Shown piece after piece: positions 1 to 9,110 of a stretch of DNA of 64,000 bases. The stretch's first letter is position 1; every line of letters starts with the position of its first letter. The stretch comes from Thermosynechococcus sp. NK55a (GTDB lineage Bacteria > Cyanobacteriota > Cyanobacteriia > Thermosynechococcales > Thermosynechococcaceae). Below the pieces are notes generated by a model, which was not told the DNA's origin, did no database searches, and worked only from the letters and a program-made list of their open reading frames with translations. Where the stretch lies: contig NC_023033.1 in assembly GCF_000505665.1 (NCBI RefSeq), positions 1,702,313 to 1,766,312 of the forward strand, in the 5' to 3' direction. The translations under genes and the position numbers were made by a program.

Positions 1-78
1 TGTAACCCAAGTCTAGGCCGCTTGCGAGGGAGCGATCGCCCCCGCTAAACTAACCAAGAGTCTAACAGCCGAGAGATT

Positions 79-2007
79 ATGCCAACTCCACTTACGACGG
101 CCATTGACCCAAAGCAACTTCAACAGGCGATTCGCGCTAGCCAAGACTTTCTCTTTTCGCAACAATATGCCGAGGGCTACTGGTGGGCGGAATTGGAGTC
201 CAATGTAACCATGACCGCCGAGGTAATCCTGCTCCACAAAATCTGGGGCACCGAACAGCGGTTACCCTTGGCCAAAGTGGAACAGTATTTACGCAACCAG
301 CAGCGAGATCACGGCGGTTGGGAACTGTTTTATGGCGATGGTGGTGATCTCAGCACCAGTGTTGAGGCCTACATGGGACTGCGGCTCTTGGGCGTTCCCG
401 AAACCGATCCGGCCTTGGTGAGGGCACGGCAATTTATCCTTGTCCGCGGTGGCATTAGCAAAACCCGCATCTTTACCAAACTGCACCTTGCCCTCATTGG
501 CTGCTATGACTGGCGGGGGATTCCCTCCCTGCCTTCTTGGATCATGCTTTTGCCAGAAGGTAGCCCCTTCACCATTTATGAAATGTCCAGTTGGGCACGC
601 AGCAGCACGGTGCCACTGTTGATTGTCATGGATCGCAAGCCGGTTTATGCGATGGACCCGCCCATTACCCTCGATGAACTCTATGCCGAAGGGCGGGCAA
701 ACGTGGTCTGGGAACTGCCCCGCCAAGGCGACTGGAGTGATGTTTTTATTGGCCTCGATCGCCTCTTCAAGCTCTTTGAAACCCTGAAGATTGATCCCCT
801 CAGAGAACAGGGGCTCAAGGCTGCTGAGGAGTGGGTGCTGGAGCATCAAGAACCCAGTGGCGATTGGGGCGGCATTATTCCGGCAATGCTCAACTCCCTA
901 TTGGCGTTGCGTGCCCTTGACTATGCTGTTGATGACCCCATTGTGCAGCGGGGGATGGCAGCAGTGGATCGTTTTGCCATTGAAACAGAGACTGAATATC
1001 GCGTGCAGCCCTGTGTCTCTCCGGTTTGGGATACCGCCTTAGTGATGCGAGCCATGGTGGATTCAGGTGTTGCTCCCGATCATCCCGCCCTTGTCAAAGC
1101 TGGCGAATGGCTGCTCTCCAAGCAAATCCTTGACTATGGAGACTGGCACGTAAAAAACAAAAAGGGGCAGCCGGGGGGATGGGCCTTTGAATTTGAGAAT
1201 CGCTTCTACCCCGATGTGGATGATACCGCAGTAGTGGTGATGGCCCTCCATGCCGTGACCCTGCCCGATGAAAACCTAAAACGGCGAGCCCTTGAGCGGG
1301 CAGTCGCTTGGATTGCCTCAATGCAGTGTCGGCCGGGGGGCTGGGCGGCCTTTGATGTGGACAACGACCAAGATTGGCTAAATACCATTCCCTACGGCGA
1401 TCTCAAGGCAATGATTGACCCGAATACTGCTGATGTCACGGCACGGGTGCTGGAGATGGTGGGGCGGTGTCAGGTGGCCTTTGACAGTGGTGCCCTCGAT
1501 CGCGCCCTTGCCTACTTGCGCAATGAGCAGGAACCGGAAGGCTGTTGGTTTGGCCGCTGGGGGGTGAATTACCTCTATGGCACGAGTGGGGTTTTGGCGG
1601 CCCTCTCCCTTGTGGCTCCTCCCTACGATCGCTGGCGTATTCGCCGTGCCGCTGAGTGGTTGGTGCAGTGTCAAAATGCCGATGGCGGCTGGGGTGAAAC
1701 CTGCTGGAGCTACAATGACCCTTCCCTCAAGGGCCAAGGGGATAGCACCGCTTCCCAAACCGCTTGGGCCATTATTGGCCTTTTGGCCGCTGGCGATGCC
1801 ACGGGGGACTACGCTGCAGAGGCTATTGAAAAGGGAATTGCCTATCTTCTTGAGACGCAGCGCCCAGACGGCACATGGCATGAGGATTACTTCACTGGCA
1901 CCGGCTTTCCCTGCCACTTTTACTTGAAGTACCACTACTACCAGCAGCACTTTCCACTGACAGCCTTGGGCCGTTATGCCCGCTGGCGCAATCTTTTAGC
2001 CAGTTAG
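79..2007 (+). CDS. shc: Squalene-hopene cyclase
   Basis: Class II triterpene cyclase that folds squalene into hopene or hopanol at the membrane, the committed step of hopanoid synthesis. The 642 residues match the usual family length of about 630-650. The catalytic acid motif DxDDTA is read as DVDDTA at residues 379-384, and QW-type repeats (GGWAAFD, GGWGE and similar) recur, mainly in the C-terminal half. The ATG at 79 follows a GAGAG stretch that can serve as ribosome binding site. The gene converges on the M48 protease gene with only 6 bp between stops. No squalene synthase gene is present in the window. The family assignment is very secure. Confidence 0.96.
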   Translation: MPTPLTTAIDPKQLQQAIRASQDFLFSQQYAEGYWWAELESNVTMTAEVILLHKIWGTEQRLPLAKVEQYLRNQQRDHGGWELFYGDGGDLSTSVEAYMGLRLLGVPETDPALVRARQFILVRGGISKTRIFTKLHLALIGCYDWRGIPSLPSWIMLLPEGSPFTIYEMSSWARSSTVPLLIVMDRKPVYAMDPPITLDELYAEGRANVVWELPRQGDWSDVFIGLDRLFKLFETLKIDPLREQGLKAAEEWVLEHQEPSGDWGGIIPAMLNSLLALRALDYAVDDPIVQRGMAAVDRFAIETETEYRVQPCVSPVWDTALVMRAMVDSGVAPDHPALVKAGEWLLSKQILDYGDWHVKNKKGQPGGWAFEFENRFYPDVDDTAVVVMALHAVTLPDENLKRRALERAVAWIASMQCRPGGWAAFDVDNDQDWLNTIPYGDLKAMIDPNTADVTARVLEMVGRCQVAFDSGALDRALAYLRNEQEPEGCWFGRWGVNYLYGTSGVLAALSLVAPPYDRWRIRRAAEWLVQCQNADGGWGETCWSYNDPSLKGQGDSTASQTAWAIIGLLAAGDATGDYAAEAIEKGIAYLLETQRPDGTWHEDYFTGTGFPCHFYLKYHYYQQHFPLTALGRYARWRNLLAS

Positions 2008-2013
2008 TTGAAA

Positions 2014-2880
2014 CTAAAAGAAACGCAGTTGTTGCTGATAGGCCAAGGTATCGGTGCCACAGAGGGGTTGGGGGGTAACCACGCATTCATTGCTGAGGCC
2101 AGAGCGGATTAAATTTTCGGCAATTAACTGGCGATCGCGGGGAGCAGGGTGTGTACTCAAAATCGTCGGCGGCGCCCCTCCCTCCCGTTGCAACTTCCCG
2201 AGAAAGGTCACCATGGCCCGTGGATCGTAGTTGCTGCGGACCAATAGCCCCAACCCATAGCGATCAGCTTCTAGTTCCTGCTCACGACTGCGGGGACGCC
2301 GAAAAGCTAGTTCCATAGCTATTTGTAGCCCGCGATCGCGATCCAAGCCTGCTGCTGTCATTAAGCCCTGGGCGATCGCCATTTGTTGCAGTTGACGAAT
2401 CACATGGCGCTGATCGATATGGCCAATTTCGTGGGCAATGACACTGGCTAGTTCCGCCTCATTTTCTGCCCGCAGCACTAGCCCTGTCGTGACATAGACA
2501 AAGCCCCCCATCGTCGCATAGGCATTTACTTGGGGGTCTTGAATGATGTGAAATTGATAGGGCAACCCTCGACGTTCGCCGACATTGACCAAGCGCGTAC
2601 CAATGCTATTCACATAGTTTTGAGCAGCGGGATTCCGAACCAGGCGCATCCCTTGCCGTAGCATCTGCTCATGGATCTGTTGCCCCAAAGCCACCTCTTG
2701 GCGGGGCGAGATATTGGATAGTTGGATGACCTGAATTCCCTGCAGCAGCAACCGCTGCCAGAGATGTTGTGCCTGTACCGCAACGGGATGGCAGGCGATC
2801 GCCACCCCACAGACCAAACTGGCAAAGAGGAGAAACCAACGTTGTTTTTTCACGGCCCATGCTTCGCGTAAAGTCCACAC
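2014..2880 (-). CDS. M48 family metallopeptidase, exported
   Basis: Zinc metallopeptidase of the M48 (BepA/Oma1-like) family, probably acting on envelope proteins in the periplasm. The N-terminus has a basic stretch followed by a hydrophobic segment (about residues 14-36) that reads as a signal peptide or anchor. The zinc-binding HEIGH motif is at residues 150-154 and the third-ligand region ELEADRYG at about 202-209. At 288 residues it has the length of a core M48 domain without the C-terminal TPR tail seen in BepA. It stands alone, convergent with shc. Substrate unknown. A start a few codons downstream is possible. Confidence 0.9.
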   Translation of the reverse strand: MWTLREAWAVKKQRWFLLFASLVCGVAIACHPVAVQAQHLWQRLLLQGIQVIQLSNISPRQEVALGQQIHEQMLRQGMRLVRNPAAQNYVNSIGTRLVNVGERRGLPYQFHIIQDPQVNAYATMGGFVYVTTGLVLRAENEAELASVIAHEIGHIDQRHVIRQLQQMAIAQGLMTAAGLDRDRGLQIAMELAFRRPRSREQELEADRYGLGLLVRSNYDPRAMVTFLGKLQREGGAPPTILSTHPAPRDRQLIAENLIRSGLSNECVVTPQPLCGTDTLAYQQQLRFF

Positions 2881-2941
2881 CCACGCCTAGCGGCTACTTG
2901 CCCCCTTTCGACCCCTCGATTTTAGACATTGTTCCCAAGGC

Positions 2942-3930
2942 TTAATGTGGTTTAATCTCTGGCACCCGTAGCCCCTTACTGGCCAGCCACTCTGGGTTGA
3001 AGAGCCGCGATTGATAGCGGGAACCCCCATCGCACAGCACTGTGACAATTGTGTGGCCGGGGCCGAGTTCCTTGGCTAGACGTACCGCTGCCGCCACATT
3101 AATGCCCACGGAGCCCCCCATGAAAAGGCCATCGTAGTGCAGCAGTTGATAAATGATTTCCAGGCACTCTGGATCCTCAATTTGAATCGCATCATCGATG
3201 GGAGCGCCTGCTAAGTTTGCTGTAATGCGGCTATTGCCAATGCCTTCAGTGATTGAACTCCCTGTGCTACTGAGGGTACCCGTTTTTACATAGCTATAGA
3301 TGGCACTGCCCATAGGATCGGCAATCACAGTGCGAATGGCGGGATTTTTTTCCTTGAGAAACAGGGCTACACCTGCATAGGTGCCCCCCGTGCCAGTGGC
3401 TGCTACCCACGCATCAATTCGGCCATCGGTCTGCTCCCAGATTTCAGGGCCAGTGGTTTCGTAGTGGGCTTGGCGATTGGCAAGGTTATCGAACTGGTTC
3501 GCCCAGATGGCATTCTCCATCTCAGCAGCAATACGGCCAGAGAGCTTCACATAGTTATTGGGGTCTTTGTAGGGCACGGCAGGAACAGGGCGCACCTCGG
3601 CACCTAGGGTACGCAACAGGTCAATTTTTCTTGGGATTGGGTATTAGGAATCACAATCAGGCACTTGTAGCCCTTGGCATTGCAGATGTGGGCTAGGCCA
3701 ATGCCGGTATTGCCAGCTGTGCCCTCGACCACTGTACCGCCGGGTTTGAGAAGGCCTTTTCTTTCAGCATCTTCAATAATGTAGAGGGCAGCTCGATCCT
3801 TGACGGAGCCACCGGGGTTGAGGAACTCCGCTTTACCAAGAATTTCACAGCCCGTCAGGTCACTAAAGTAATTGAGGCGAATCAGCGGCGTCTGCCCGAC
3901 GGTGCCGACAAAACCCTGTTTAATATTCAT
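2942..3930 (-). pseudogene. cysK: Cysteine synthase (O-acetylserine thiol-lyase), frameshifted
   Basis: PLP enzyme that makes cysteine from O-acetylserine and sulfide. The two halves are in different frames. The N-terminal part (3930 down to about 3625) carries the PLP-lysine motif [10 protein letters not shown] with Lys44 and the loop [10 protein letters not shown]. The C-terminal part (about 3625 to 2942) carries GTGGTYAGV and the rest of the domain. The break lies in a run of five A on the coding strand (complement of 3625-3629). Adding one A restores [14 protein letters not shown], a continuous family sequence of about 329 residues. Nothing else in the reading frame is decayed, so a sequencing undercall is more likely than a dead gene. 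Function is as sure as the family; intactness is not. Confidence 0.85.
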
Positions 3931-4056
3931 GCCGTCGTTGTTTTAAGTTGACTGAATACTTTTATGGTAAAAGGCTTTGCCGCCAGAATTCCCCTCAGGG
4001 AGAGCGATCGCCCAGTGTCCCTTTGGCATTCACCTTTGCTATGATTGGAGATCCCT

Positions 4057-4143
4057 GGAGAGGTGGCAGAGTGGTTGAATGCGCTTGACTCGAAATCAAG
4101 TTTAGGGTAACACCTAACGGGGGTTCGAATCCCCCCCTCTCCG
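4057..4143 (+). tRNA. trnS-CGA: tRNA-Ser (anticodon CGA)
   Basis: The acceptor stem pairs GGAGAGG (4057-4063) with CCTCTCC (4136-4142), and G is the discriminator base. The anticodon stem CTTGA/TCAAG encloses the loop CTCGAAA, giving anticodon CGA (reads UCG). A long variable arm (about TTTAGGGTAACACCTAA) marks a class II serine tRNA, and the T loop reads GGTTCGAATCC. The CCA end is not encoded. A TATGAT hexamer at 4040-4045 is a plausible -10 element. Confidence 0.95.
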
Positions 4144-4230
4144 TTGATAGCCCCGATCAGAAGTATGGAATCTACAAGAAACTTAACATCCCCAGTGACG
4201 AGTCGCTCTGACTGCCAATCAAAGCGCCAA

Positions 4231-4260
4231 TGCCCTATCGGGCACCCACGACCCTTTTTT
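4231..4260 (+). terminator. Weak terminator-like hairpin after tRNA-Ser
   Basis: TGCCC-TATC-GGGCA (4231-4244) forms a short hairpin, and a run of six T follows at 4255-4260. The 10-base gap between stem and T run makes it a poor canonical terminator, so this is only a candidate 3' end for the tRNA transcript. Confidence 0.3.
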
Positions 4261-4775
4261 CTAGCCTCTTAACTTCTGCCCTTCAAGATCAAAGCCTTGT
4301 TTTACCTTCTCGGCAACATTCACATGGGTTAGGTTCTCTTCTTTGCTTGAAGTTCACCGCCAATACCTCTTTGCAACAGTGAATCAGGATTTTGGCCCAC
4401 CTAGTACGAATTAAGATCGCACCTTGGCGCTCTTGCCCAGTTCTGGTTTTAGCCACAGCCATTCCTGTTGTGTTTTGCTCTCATCCCCAAACACCAACAA
4501 AAGGGATTTGCTGTCGTCCAGCAGTTGGCGATCGCGCTTCACCCGAATTGACCGCGCTGGAATTTCCGGCCTAATACATTGATAGACAATAAATAATAAA
4601 GATAGATAATAAAGCCCCATTTTTGGGAAATAGACACCACCTCGAAAGCGTGACCGTCAATCTCCAAGGGCGGTGTGGCGCGATCGACTGTATCCCAGCC
4701 CAGTTCTTCAATAAACAGAGACCCAAAATCAAACTTTTGGAGATACTTTTGGGCGCGTTGCCAATTCAGTGGCAT
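4260..4775 (-). pseudogene. Decayed N-terminal fragment of a type II restriction/N-6 adenine methylase protein
   Basis: The first 55 or so codons (from ATG at 4775) read as the N-terminal domain of large fused restriction-methylation proteins: RAQKYLQKFDFGSLFIEEL, then GWDTVDRATPPLEIDG. The frame is then lost. A second frame (about 4555-4411) continues with RVKRDRQLLDDSKSLLLVFGD and EWLWLKPELGK, matching the next part of such proteins. A third stretch (about 4335-4262) reads VAEKVKQGFDLE, resembling their segment before the methylase core. The methylase and DNA-recognition domains are absent, so the gene is dead. Recognition is from memory of the family and not from a search. Confidence 0.6.
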
Positions 4776-4860
4776 CTTAGATTAACTCAAACAGGGTTCA
4801 AATCAGTGGGAAAGTCAGGATCAAACAGTTGCTCGGATTCTATAAATAACGCTCAATCAA

Positions 4861-4881
4861 GGCTATTGGCATTGAATAGCC
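4861..4881. other. Perfect 7-bp inverted repeat in the pyrR downstream spacer
   Basis: GGCTATT-GGCATTG-AATAGCC forms a seven-pair stem with a seven-base loop between the decayed methylase gene and the 3' end of pyrR. There is no T run on either side, so it is not a standard terminator. It could stabilise the pyrR mRNA end. The remaining spacer (4776-4953) shows nothing else recognisable. Confidence 0.35.
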
Positions 4882-4953
4882 ATGTATCCTTCATTTGAAA
4901 GAATGCTTTTTTGAGATGAATGGCATTGACTGTCCTGTATGGTCTTCCCAAGA

Positions 4954-5496
4954 TTAAAAGGGTTTCCACAGCTCTACTCCATCTCGCTGATCAATCCCCT
5001 GCAAGAGGACCTTGACCACTTCATCGCGAGCTGTGGGCAGCACTTTACCAGTAAAGTCAGGGTGAATCGGCAATTCTCGGTGCCCGCGATCGATGAGTAC
5101 CAATAACCAAATGGCATTGGGGCGACCGTAATCATGGACGGCATTGAGGGCAGAGCGAATCGTGCGACCACTAAAGATAACGTCATCCACCAAAACCACA
5201 ATCCGCCCGGAGAGATCCACTGGAATCAGGGTCCGACGGGGGGTACGCGGTCCAATGCGATCCAAGTCATCGCGATAAAACGTGATATCCAACTCACCAA
5301 TGGGGAGGCTCACGCCTTCCAGTTGTTCAACGTGTTGTCCTAGGAGCTTGGCAAGGGGAACCCCACGGGTATGAATCCCTAGCAACACTAACTTGTCGAG
5401 GGCATCGCGAGCCTTTTCCACCACTTGGGAAGCTAAGCGCGTTACAGTGCGCCGTAAATCATCGGCACTTAAAATTTCAACGACTTCACCAGCCAT
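4954..5496 (-). CDS. pyrR: Bifunctional PyrR: pyrimidine operon regulator / uracil phosphoribosyltransferase
   Basis: Type I phosphoribosyltransferase fold. The PRPP-binding loop reads [13 protein letters not shown], and the family hallmarks [10 protein letters not shown] and [14 protein letters not shown] are present. In many bacteria PyrR binds pyr mRNA to control pyrimidine genes and also salvages uracil. In cyanobacteria usually only the enzymatic role can be assumed. The start is taken at ATG 5496 ([16 protein letters not shown]), which gives 180 residues, the family length. An open frame extends 50 codons upstream but does not look like protein. No PyrR binding loop or other pyr gene is visible nearby. 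Confidence 0.92.
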   Translation of the reverse strand: MAGEVVEILSADDLRRTVTRLASQVVEKARDALDKLVLLGIHTRGVPLAKLLGQHVEQLEGVSLPIGELDITFYRDDLDRIGPRTPRRTLIPVDLSGRIVVLVDDVIFSGRTIRSALNAVHDYGRPNAIWLLVLIDRGHRELPIHPDFTGKVLPTARDEVVKVLLQGIDQRDGVELWKPF

Positions 5497-5856
5497 GGCC
5501 GTCACAGTAGGGAATTCCAAGATTCTAGCGAAATTCCCGCAAAAAGAGACCCTACGCCAAGCGGGTAGGGCCAAAGACGCAGTTAGGAGGTATCTTGCTT
5601 CCCTACGATACTGCCGACATTTTGAGGTGGCCAAAGCTTTTACCAATTCTTTAGATTTAGCGCAATTAATTGTTACAATACACGAGAAACTGTTACTTGG
5701 GATACCAAATTTTACGGCTACTTTCTAGAATGGGCGGGGAAATGGGTTTGACCGTTGCCAGCCTGTGCAACTCTCCTGAAAAAGACTGCGGGTGGCTCGC
5801 TCCTATGCTGCTCCGTTACCCTAAAAACTAGGAAAGAATTCTTGAGAAATTGGGCA
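5497..5856. promoter_or_regulatory. Divergent pyrR-uvrB intergenic region with candidate promoter
   Basis: A 360-bp spacer between divergent genes. On the plus strand, TACAAT at 5674-5679 is a good -10 hexamer; the only upstream hexamer at 17 bp (TTAGAT, 5651-5656) is a weak -35. The 14-mer AATTAATTGTTACA (5664-5677) recurs exactly at 56503-56516 upstream of the TPR-CHAT gene. GTTACAAT resembles one half of the HLR1 element bound by RpaB in cyanobacteria. A 33-codon reading frame (ATG at about 5729) ends before uvrB, but I see no reason to call it a gene. Confidence 0.35.
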
Positions 5857-7863
5857 ATGACCAGCACTCCCTTCCGTATTCATGCTCCCTTTGAACCCAC
5901 GGGAGATCAACCCCAAGCAATTCAAAAACTGGTTGCCGGGGTACAGGCAGGACATCGCTTCCAAACGCTGCTAGGAGCAACGGGTACAGGCAAAACCCAC
6001 ACGATCGCCCGCGTTATCGAGGCCCTTGGTCGCCCCACCCTGGTTTTGGCGCACAACAAAACCCTGGCGGCGCAACTGTGCAATGAACTGCGCTCATTCT
6101 TTCCAAAAAATGCTGTTGAGTACTTTATCTCCTACTACGACTACTATCAACCGGAGGCCTACATTCCCGTTACCGATACCTACATCGAAAAAAGTGCCTC
6201 TATCAATGAGGAAATTGATATGTTGCGCCACTCCGCCACCCGCTCCCTCTTTGAACGGCGGGATGTGATTGTGGTGGCCTCCATTAGCTGCATCTACGGT
6301 TTGGGAATTCCCGCAGAGTACCTAAAGGCCGCGATTCCCCTCGAGGTGGGCAAGGAAACGGATCTGCGGCAACTGCTGCGGCAGCTCGCAACCATTCAAT
6401 ACACTCGCAACGATGTCGAACTGGGGCGGGGGCGCTTCCGCGTAAAAGGGGATGTGCTTGAGATTGGTCCTGCCTATGAGGATCGCATCATTCGCGTTGA
6501 GTTCTTTGGGGATGAAGTTGAAGCGATTCGCTATGTCGATCCGCTGACGGGGGAAACCTTGCAAAGTCTGCAACGCCTGAATATCTATCCCGCGAAGCAC
6601 TTTGTCACCCCTGCTGAACGCCTGGAAGCAGCCTGCGTTGCCATTGAAGCGGAACTCCAAGCCCAGGTGGCCAACTTGGAAGCCCAAAATAAACTCCTTG
6701 AGGCACAGCGTCTGAGTCAACGTACCCGCTATGACTTGGAAATGCTGCGACAAGTGGGCTACTGCAATGGTGTGGAAAACTACTCACGCCATCTCGCAGG
6801 TCGGGCAGCGGGGGAACCGCCAGAGTGTTTAATTGATTATTTTCCTGAGGATTGGCTCTTGGTGGTGGATGAGTCCCATGTAACGGTGCCGCAGATTCGC
6901 GGTATGTACAATGGCGACCAAGCCCGCAAAAAAGTGCTGATTGATCACGGCTTTCGCTTGCCCAGTGCGGCGGATAATCGCCCCCTGAAGCCGGAGGAAT
7001 TCTGGCAGAAGGTGCAGCAGTGCATTTTTGTTTCGGCCACGCCTGGGGATTGGGAATTGGCGGTGTCCACACAGGTAGTGGAGCAAATTATTCGTCCCAC
7101 GGGGGTTGTAGATCCAGAAATTTTTGTCCGCCCCACCCAAGGGCAAGTGGATGATCTGTATGGGGAGATTCGCTTGCGGTGCGATCGCCAGGAGCGGGTG
7201 CTGGTGACCACCCTTACGAAGCGGATGGCGGAGGATCTAACTGAGTACTTCCAAGAGCGGGGGGTACGGGTGCGCTATCTGCACTCAGAAATCAATGCCA
7301 TTGAGCGTATTGAGATTCTCGAAGCCCTGCGCCAAGGGGACTTTGATGTCCTGATTGGGGTAAACCTGCTGCGGGAGGGATTAGATTTGCCGGAGGTGTC
7401 CCTGGTGGCGATCCTTGACGCGGATAAAGAAGGCTTCCTGCGGGCGGAGCGATCGCTCATTCAAACCATTGGCCGCGCTGCGCGGCACGTACGCGGACAG
7501 GCGATTCTCTATGCAGACACCCTCACAGAGAGTATGCAAAAAGCCATCCAAGAAACTGAGCGCCGCCGCGCCATTCAACTGGCCTACAACCAAGCCCACG
7601 GCATTACCCCCCAGCCCATTGTCAAGAAAACCAGTAACGCCATCTTGGCCTTTTTGGATGTGTCTCGCCGCCTCAACGCCGAGTCAGTGTCCGTCTTATC
7701 TTCCCAAACCCTACAGGAACTGAGCCTAGAGGATATTCCCCAACTGATCCAAGACCTTGAGGCGAAAATGAAGGCGGCTGCCCAAGAATTGGCCTTTGAG
7801 GAGGCTGCCCGCTACCGCGATCAAATTAAGCGTTTGCGCGATCGCCTGGTGGGGCACCCCTAA
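5857..7863 (+). CDS. uvrB: Excinuclease ABC subunit B
   Basis: Damage-verifying helicase-like subunit of nucleotide excision repair. It is loaded by UvrA and recruits UvrC for incision. Walker A GATGTGKT is at about residues 40-47, the beta-hairpin region [12 protein letters not shown] follows, the DEAD-type box reads VVDESHVT, and motif VI reads QTIGRAARH. The C-terminal UVR motif ([20 protein letters not shown]) binds UvrC. ATG at 5857 ([18 protein letters not shown]) gives 668 residues, the normal length. An upstream in-frame extension is not conserved-looking. uvrA and uvrC are not in the window. Monocistronic by layout. Confidence 0.96.
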   Translation: MTSTPFRIHAPFEPTGDQPQAIQKLVAGVQAGHRFQTLLGATGTGKTHTIARVIEALGRPTLVLAHNKTLAAQLCNELRSFFPKNAVEYFISYYDYYQPEAYIPVTDTYIEKSASINEEIDMLRHSATRSLFERRDVIVVASISCIYGLGIPAEYLKAAIPLEVGKETDLRQLLRQLATIQYTRNDVELGRGRFRVKGDVLEIGPAYEDRIIRVEFFGDEVEAIRYVDPLTGETLQSLQRLNIYPAKHFVTPAERLEAACVAIEAELQAQVANLEAQNKLLEAQRLSQRTRYDLEMLRQVGYCNGVENYSRHLAGRAAGEPPECLIDYFPEDWLLVVDESHVTVPQIRGMYNGDQARKKVLIDHGFRLPSAADNRPLKPEEFWQKVQQCIFVSATPGDWELAVSTQVVEQIIRPTGVVDPEIFVRPTQGQVDDLYGEIRLRCDRQERVLVTTLTKRMAEDLTEYFQERGVRVRYLHSEINAIERIEILEALRQGDFDVLIGVNLLREGLDLPEVSLVAILDADKEGFLRAERSLIQTIGRAARHVRGQAILYADTLTESMQKAIQETERRRAIQLAYNQAHGITPQPIVKKTSNAILAFLDVSRRLNAESVSVLSSQTLQELSLEDIPQLIQDLEAKMKAAAQELAFEEAARYRDQIKRLRDRLVGHP

Positions 7864-8019
7864 AATTATGAACTTTTGTAATAGTTCGCAACAGTCCGTA
7901 AACGGGAGCGAAGGCAGGGAAACCCTAGCGTGGTAAGCTAAGTACGATTTTAGATCCGCACAACTTCGGCTGGCGTTCGGGTTGACGCTAGTTTTACCAG
8001 TTCTAGGAGTAAAAAACCT

Positions 8020-8529
8020 ATGCGTGATGCCGTCACCACACTCATTAAAAACTATGACTCCACCGGTCGCTACCTCGATCGCGATGCTGTTGACAGGTTA
8101 CGCTCCTACTTTAATTCCGGTGCGGCACGGGTGAAGGCGGCAGCAGTGATCAATGCCAATGCCGCCGCCATCGTTAAGGAAGCGGCTTCTGCCCTCTTTA
8201 CAGAGCAGCCGGAACTGATTCAACCCGGCGGCAACGCCTACACCACACGCCGCTACGCCACCTGCCTACGGGATATGGACTACTACCTGCGCTATGCCAG
8301 CTATGCCATTGTGGCCGGGGATGTGGATGTCCTCAACGAGCGTGTCCTCGAAGGTTTGCGGGAAACCTACAACTCCCTTGGCGTGCCCATTGGACCAACG
8401 GTGCGCGGCATTCAAATCATGAAAGAGATTGTGCGCGATCGCGTGGCTGCTGCTGGCATTGAAGACACCAGTATTGTTGAACAGCCCTTTGACTACATGT
8501 GCCGCCAACTCAGTGAAGTGAATATCTGA
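8020..8529 (+). CDS. apcF: Allophycocyanin beta-18 subunit
   Basis: Core phycobiliprotein that replaces one ApcB in the terminal emitter trimer of the phycobilisome, next to the ApcE core-membrane linker. The 169 residues include the chromophore cysteine in ATCLRDMDYYLRY, the conserved asparagine region QPGGNAYTTRR where gamma-N-methylation occurs, and the C-terminal ending SEVNI. The sequence resembles ApcF more than ApcB or the alpha subunits, as judged by memory of the families. A purine-rich AGGAGT (8005-8010) precedes the start. It stands apart from apcABC, as is usual, and a hairpin follows the stop. Confidence 0.92.
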   Translation: MRDAVTTLIKNYDSTGRYLDRDAVDRLRSYFNSGAARVKAAAVINANAAAIVKEAASALFTEQPELIQPGGNAYTTRRYATCLRDMDYYLRYASYAIVAGDVDVLNERVLEGLRETYNSLGVPIGPTVRGIQIMKEIVRDRVAAAGIEDTSIVEQPFDYMCRQLSEVNI

Positions 8530-8565
8530 ATATCCGAGGTTGGCTAAGGTAGAAGACTCTGTAAC

Positions 8566-8604
8566 AATAGAGGGCGGTGGCGCCGGCGATCGCCCCTCTC
8601 TATT
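8566..8604 (+). terminator. Hairpin downstream of apcF
   Basis: AATAGAGGGCG (8566-8576) pairs with CGCCCCTCTCTATT (8591-8604) around a loop containing a HIP1-like GGCGATCGCC. A two-base bulge interrupts the stem and the T tract is short. It lies between apcF and ispF, so it probably ends or attenuates apcF transcription. Confidence 0.5.
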
Positions 8605-8619
8605 TCCGATGCAGCAGTG

Positions 8620-9102
8620 ATGAAGATCCGCATTGGCAATGGTTACGACATTCACCGGCTGATTCCGGAGCGTCCCTTGATTTTAGGCGGCATCAGGCTA
8701 GAGCACGCCTTCGGACTCTTGGGACACAGCGATGCCGATGTCCTCACCCATGCAATTATGGATGCCCTCTTGGGTGCCCTCAGCCTTGGGGATATTGGTC
8801 ATTACTTTCCCCCCAGTGATCCGCAGTGGGCAGGGGCAGATAGTCAAGTGCTGCTGGCAAAAGTGGCCGCGCTCATTGCCGAGCGGGGCTGGCAGGTGGG
8901 CAATATCGATGCTGTTGTGGTGGCGGAGCGTCCGAAGTTGAAACCTTACCTCGATCAGATGCGCGATCGCCTAGCAACCACCCTAGGGATTGATCGCGAC
9001 CAAATTAGTATCAAAGCCACCACCAATGAAAAATTAGGGCCTGTGGGACGTGAAGAGGGCATTGCTGCCTATGCGGTGGCGCTCCTGCAGTCAGAAATGT
9101 AG
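8620..9102 (+). CDS. ispF: 2-C-methyl-D-erythritol 2,4-cyclodiphosphate synthase
   Basis: Zinc-dependent trimeric enzyme of the MEP isoprenoid pathway, converting CDP-ME 2-phosphate into MEcPP and supplying carotenoids, phytol and quinones. The metal-binding motif GNGYDIHRL is at residues 6-14 and [18 protein letters not shown] follows. The C-terminal [16 protein letters not shown] is the signature region. ATG at 8620 follows an in-frame GTG at 8617; [14 protein letters not shown] is the usual N-terminus, so 8620 is preferred. The 160 residues match the family. Confidence 0.95.
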   Translation: MKIRIGNGYDIHRLIPERPLILGGIRLEHAFGLLGHSDADVLTHAIMDALLGALSLGDIGHYFPPSDPQWAGADSQVLLAKVAALIAERGWQVGNIDAVVVAERPKLKPYLDQMRDRLATTLGIDRDQISIKATTNEKLGPVGREEGIAAYAVALLQSEM

Positions 9103-9110
9103 GATAACCC

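Noticed and set aside
5729-5831. A 33-codon frame ([14 protein letters not shown]...) between the pyrR and uvrB starts, considered as a leader peptide.
   Set aside because: No regulatory codons, no hairpin pair for attenuation and no recognised relative; it partly overlaps the non-coding-looking 5' extension of uvrB.
7440-7500. HIP1 octamers GCGATCGC (for example within uvrB and the tRNA-Ala anticodon arm) as local regulatory sites.
   Set aside because: They occur throughout the window, in genes and spacers alike, so they are a genome-wide signature and not a local signal.
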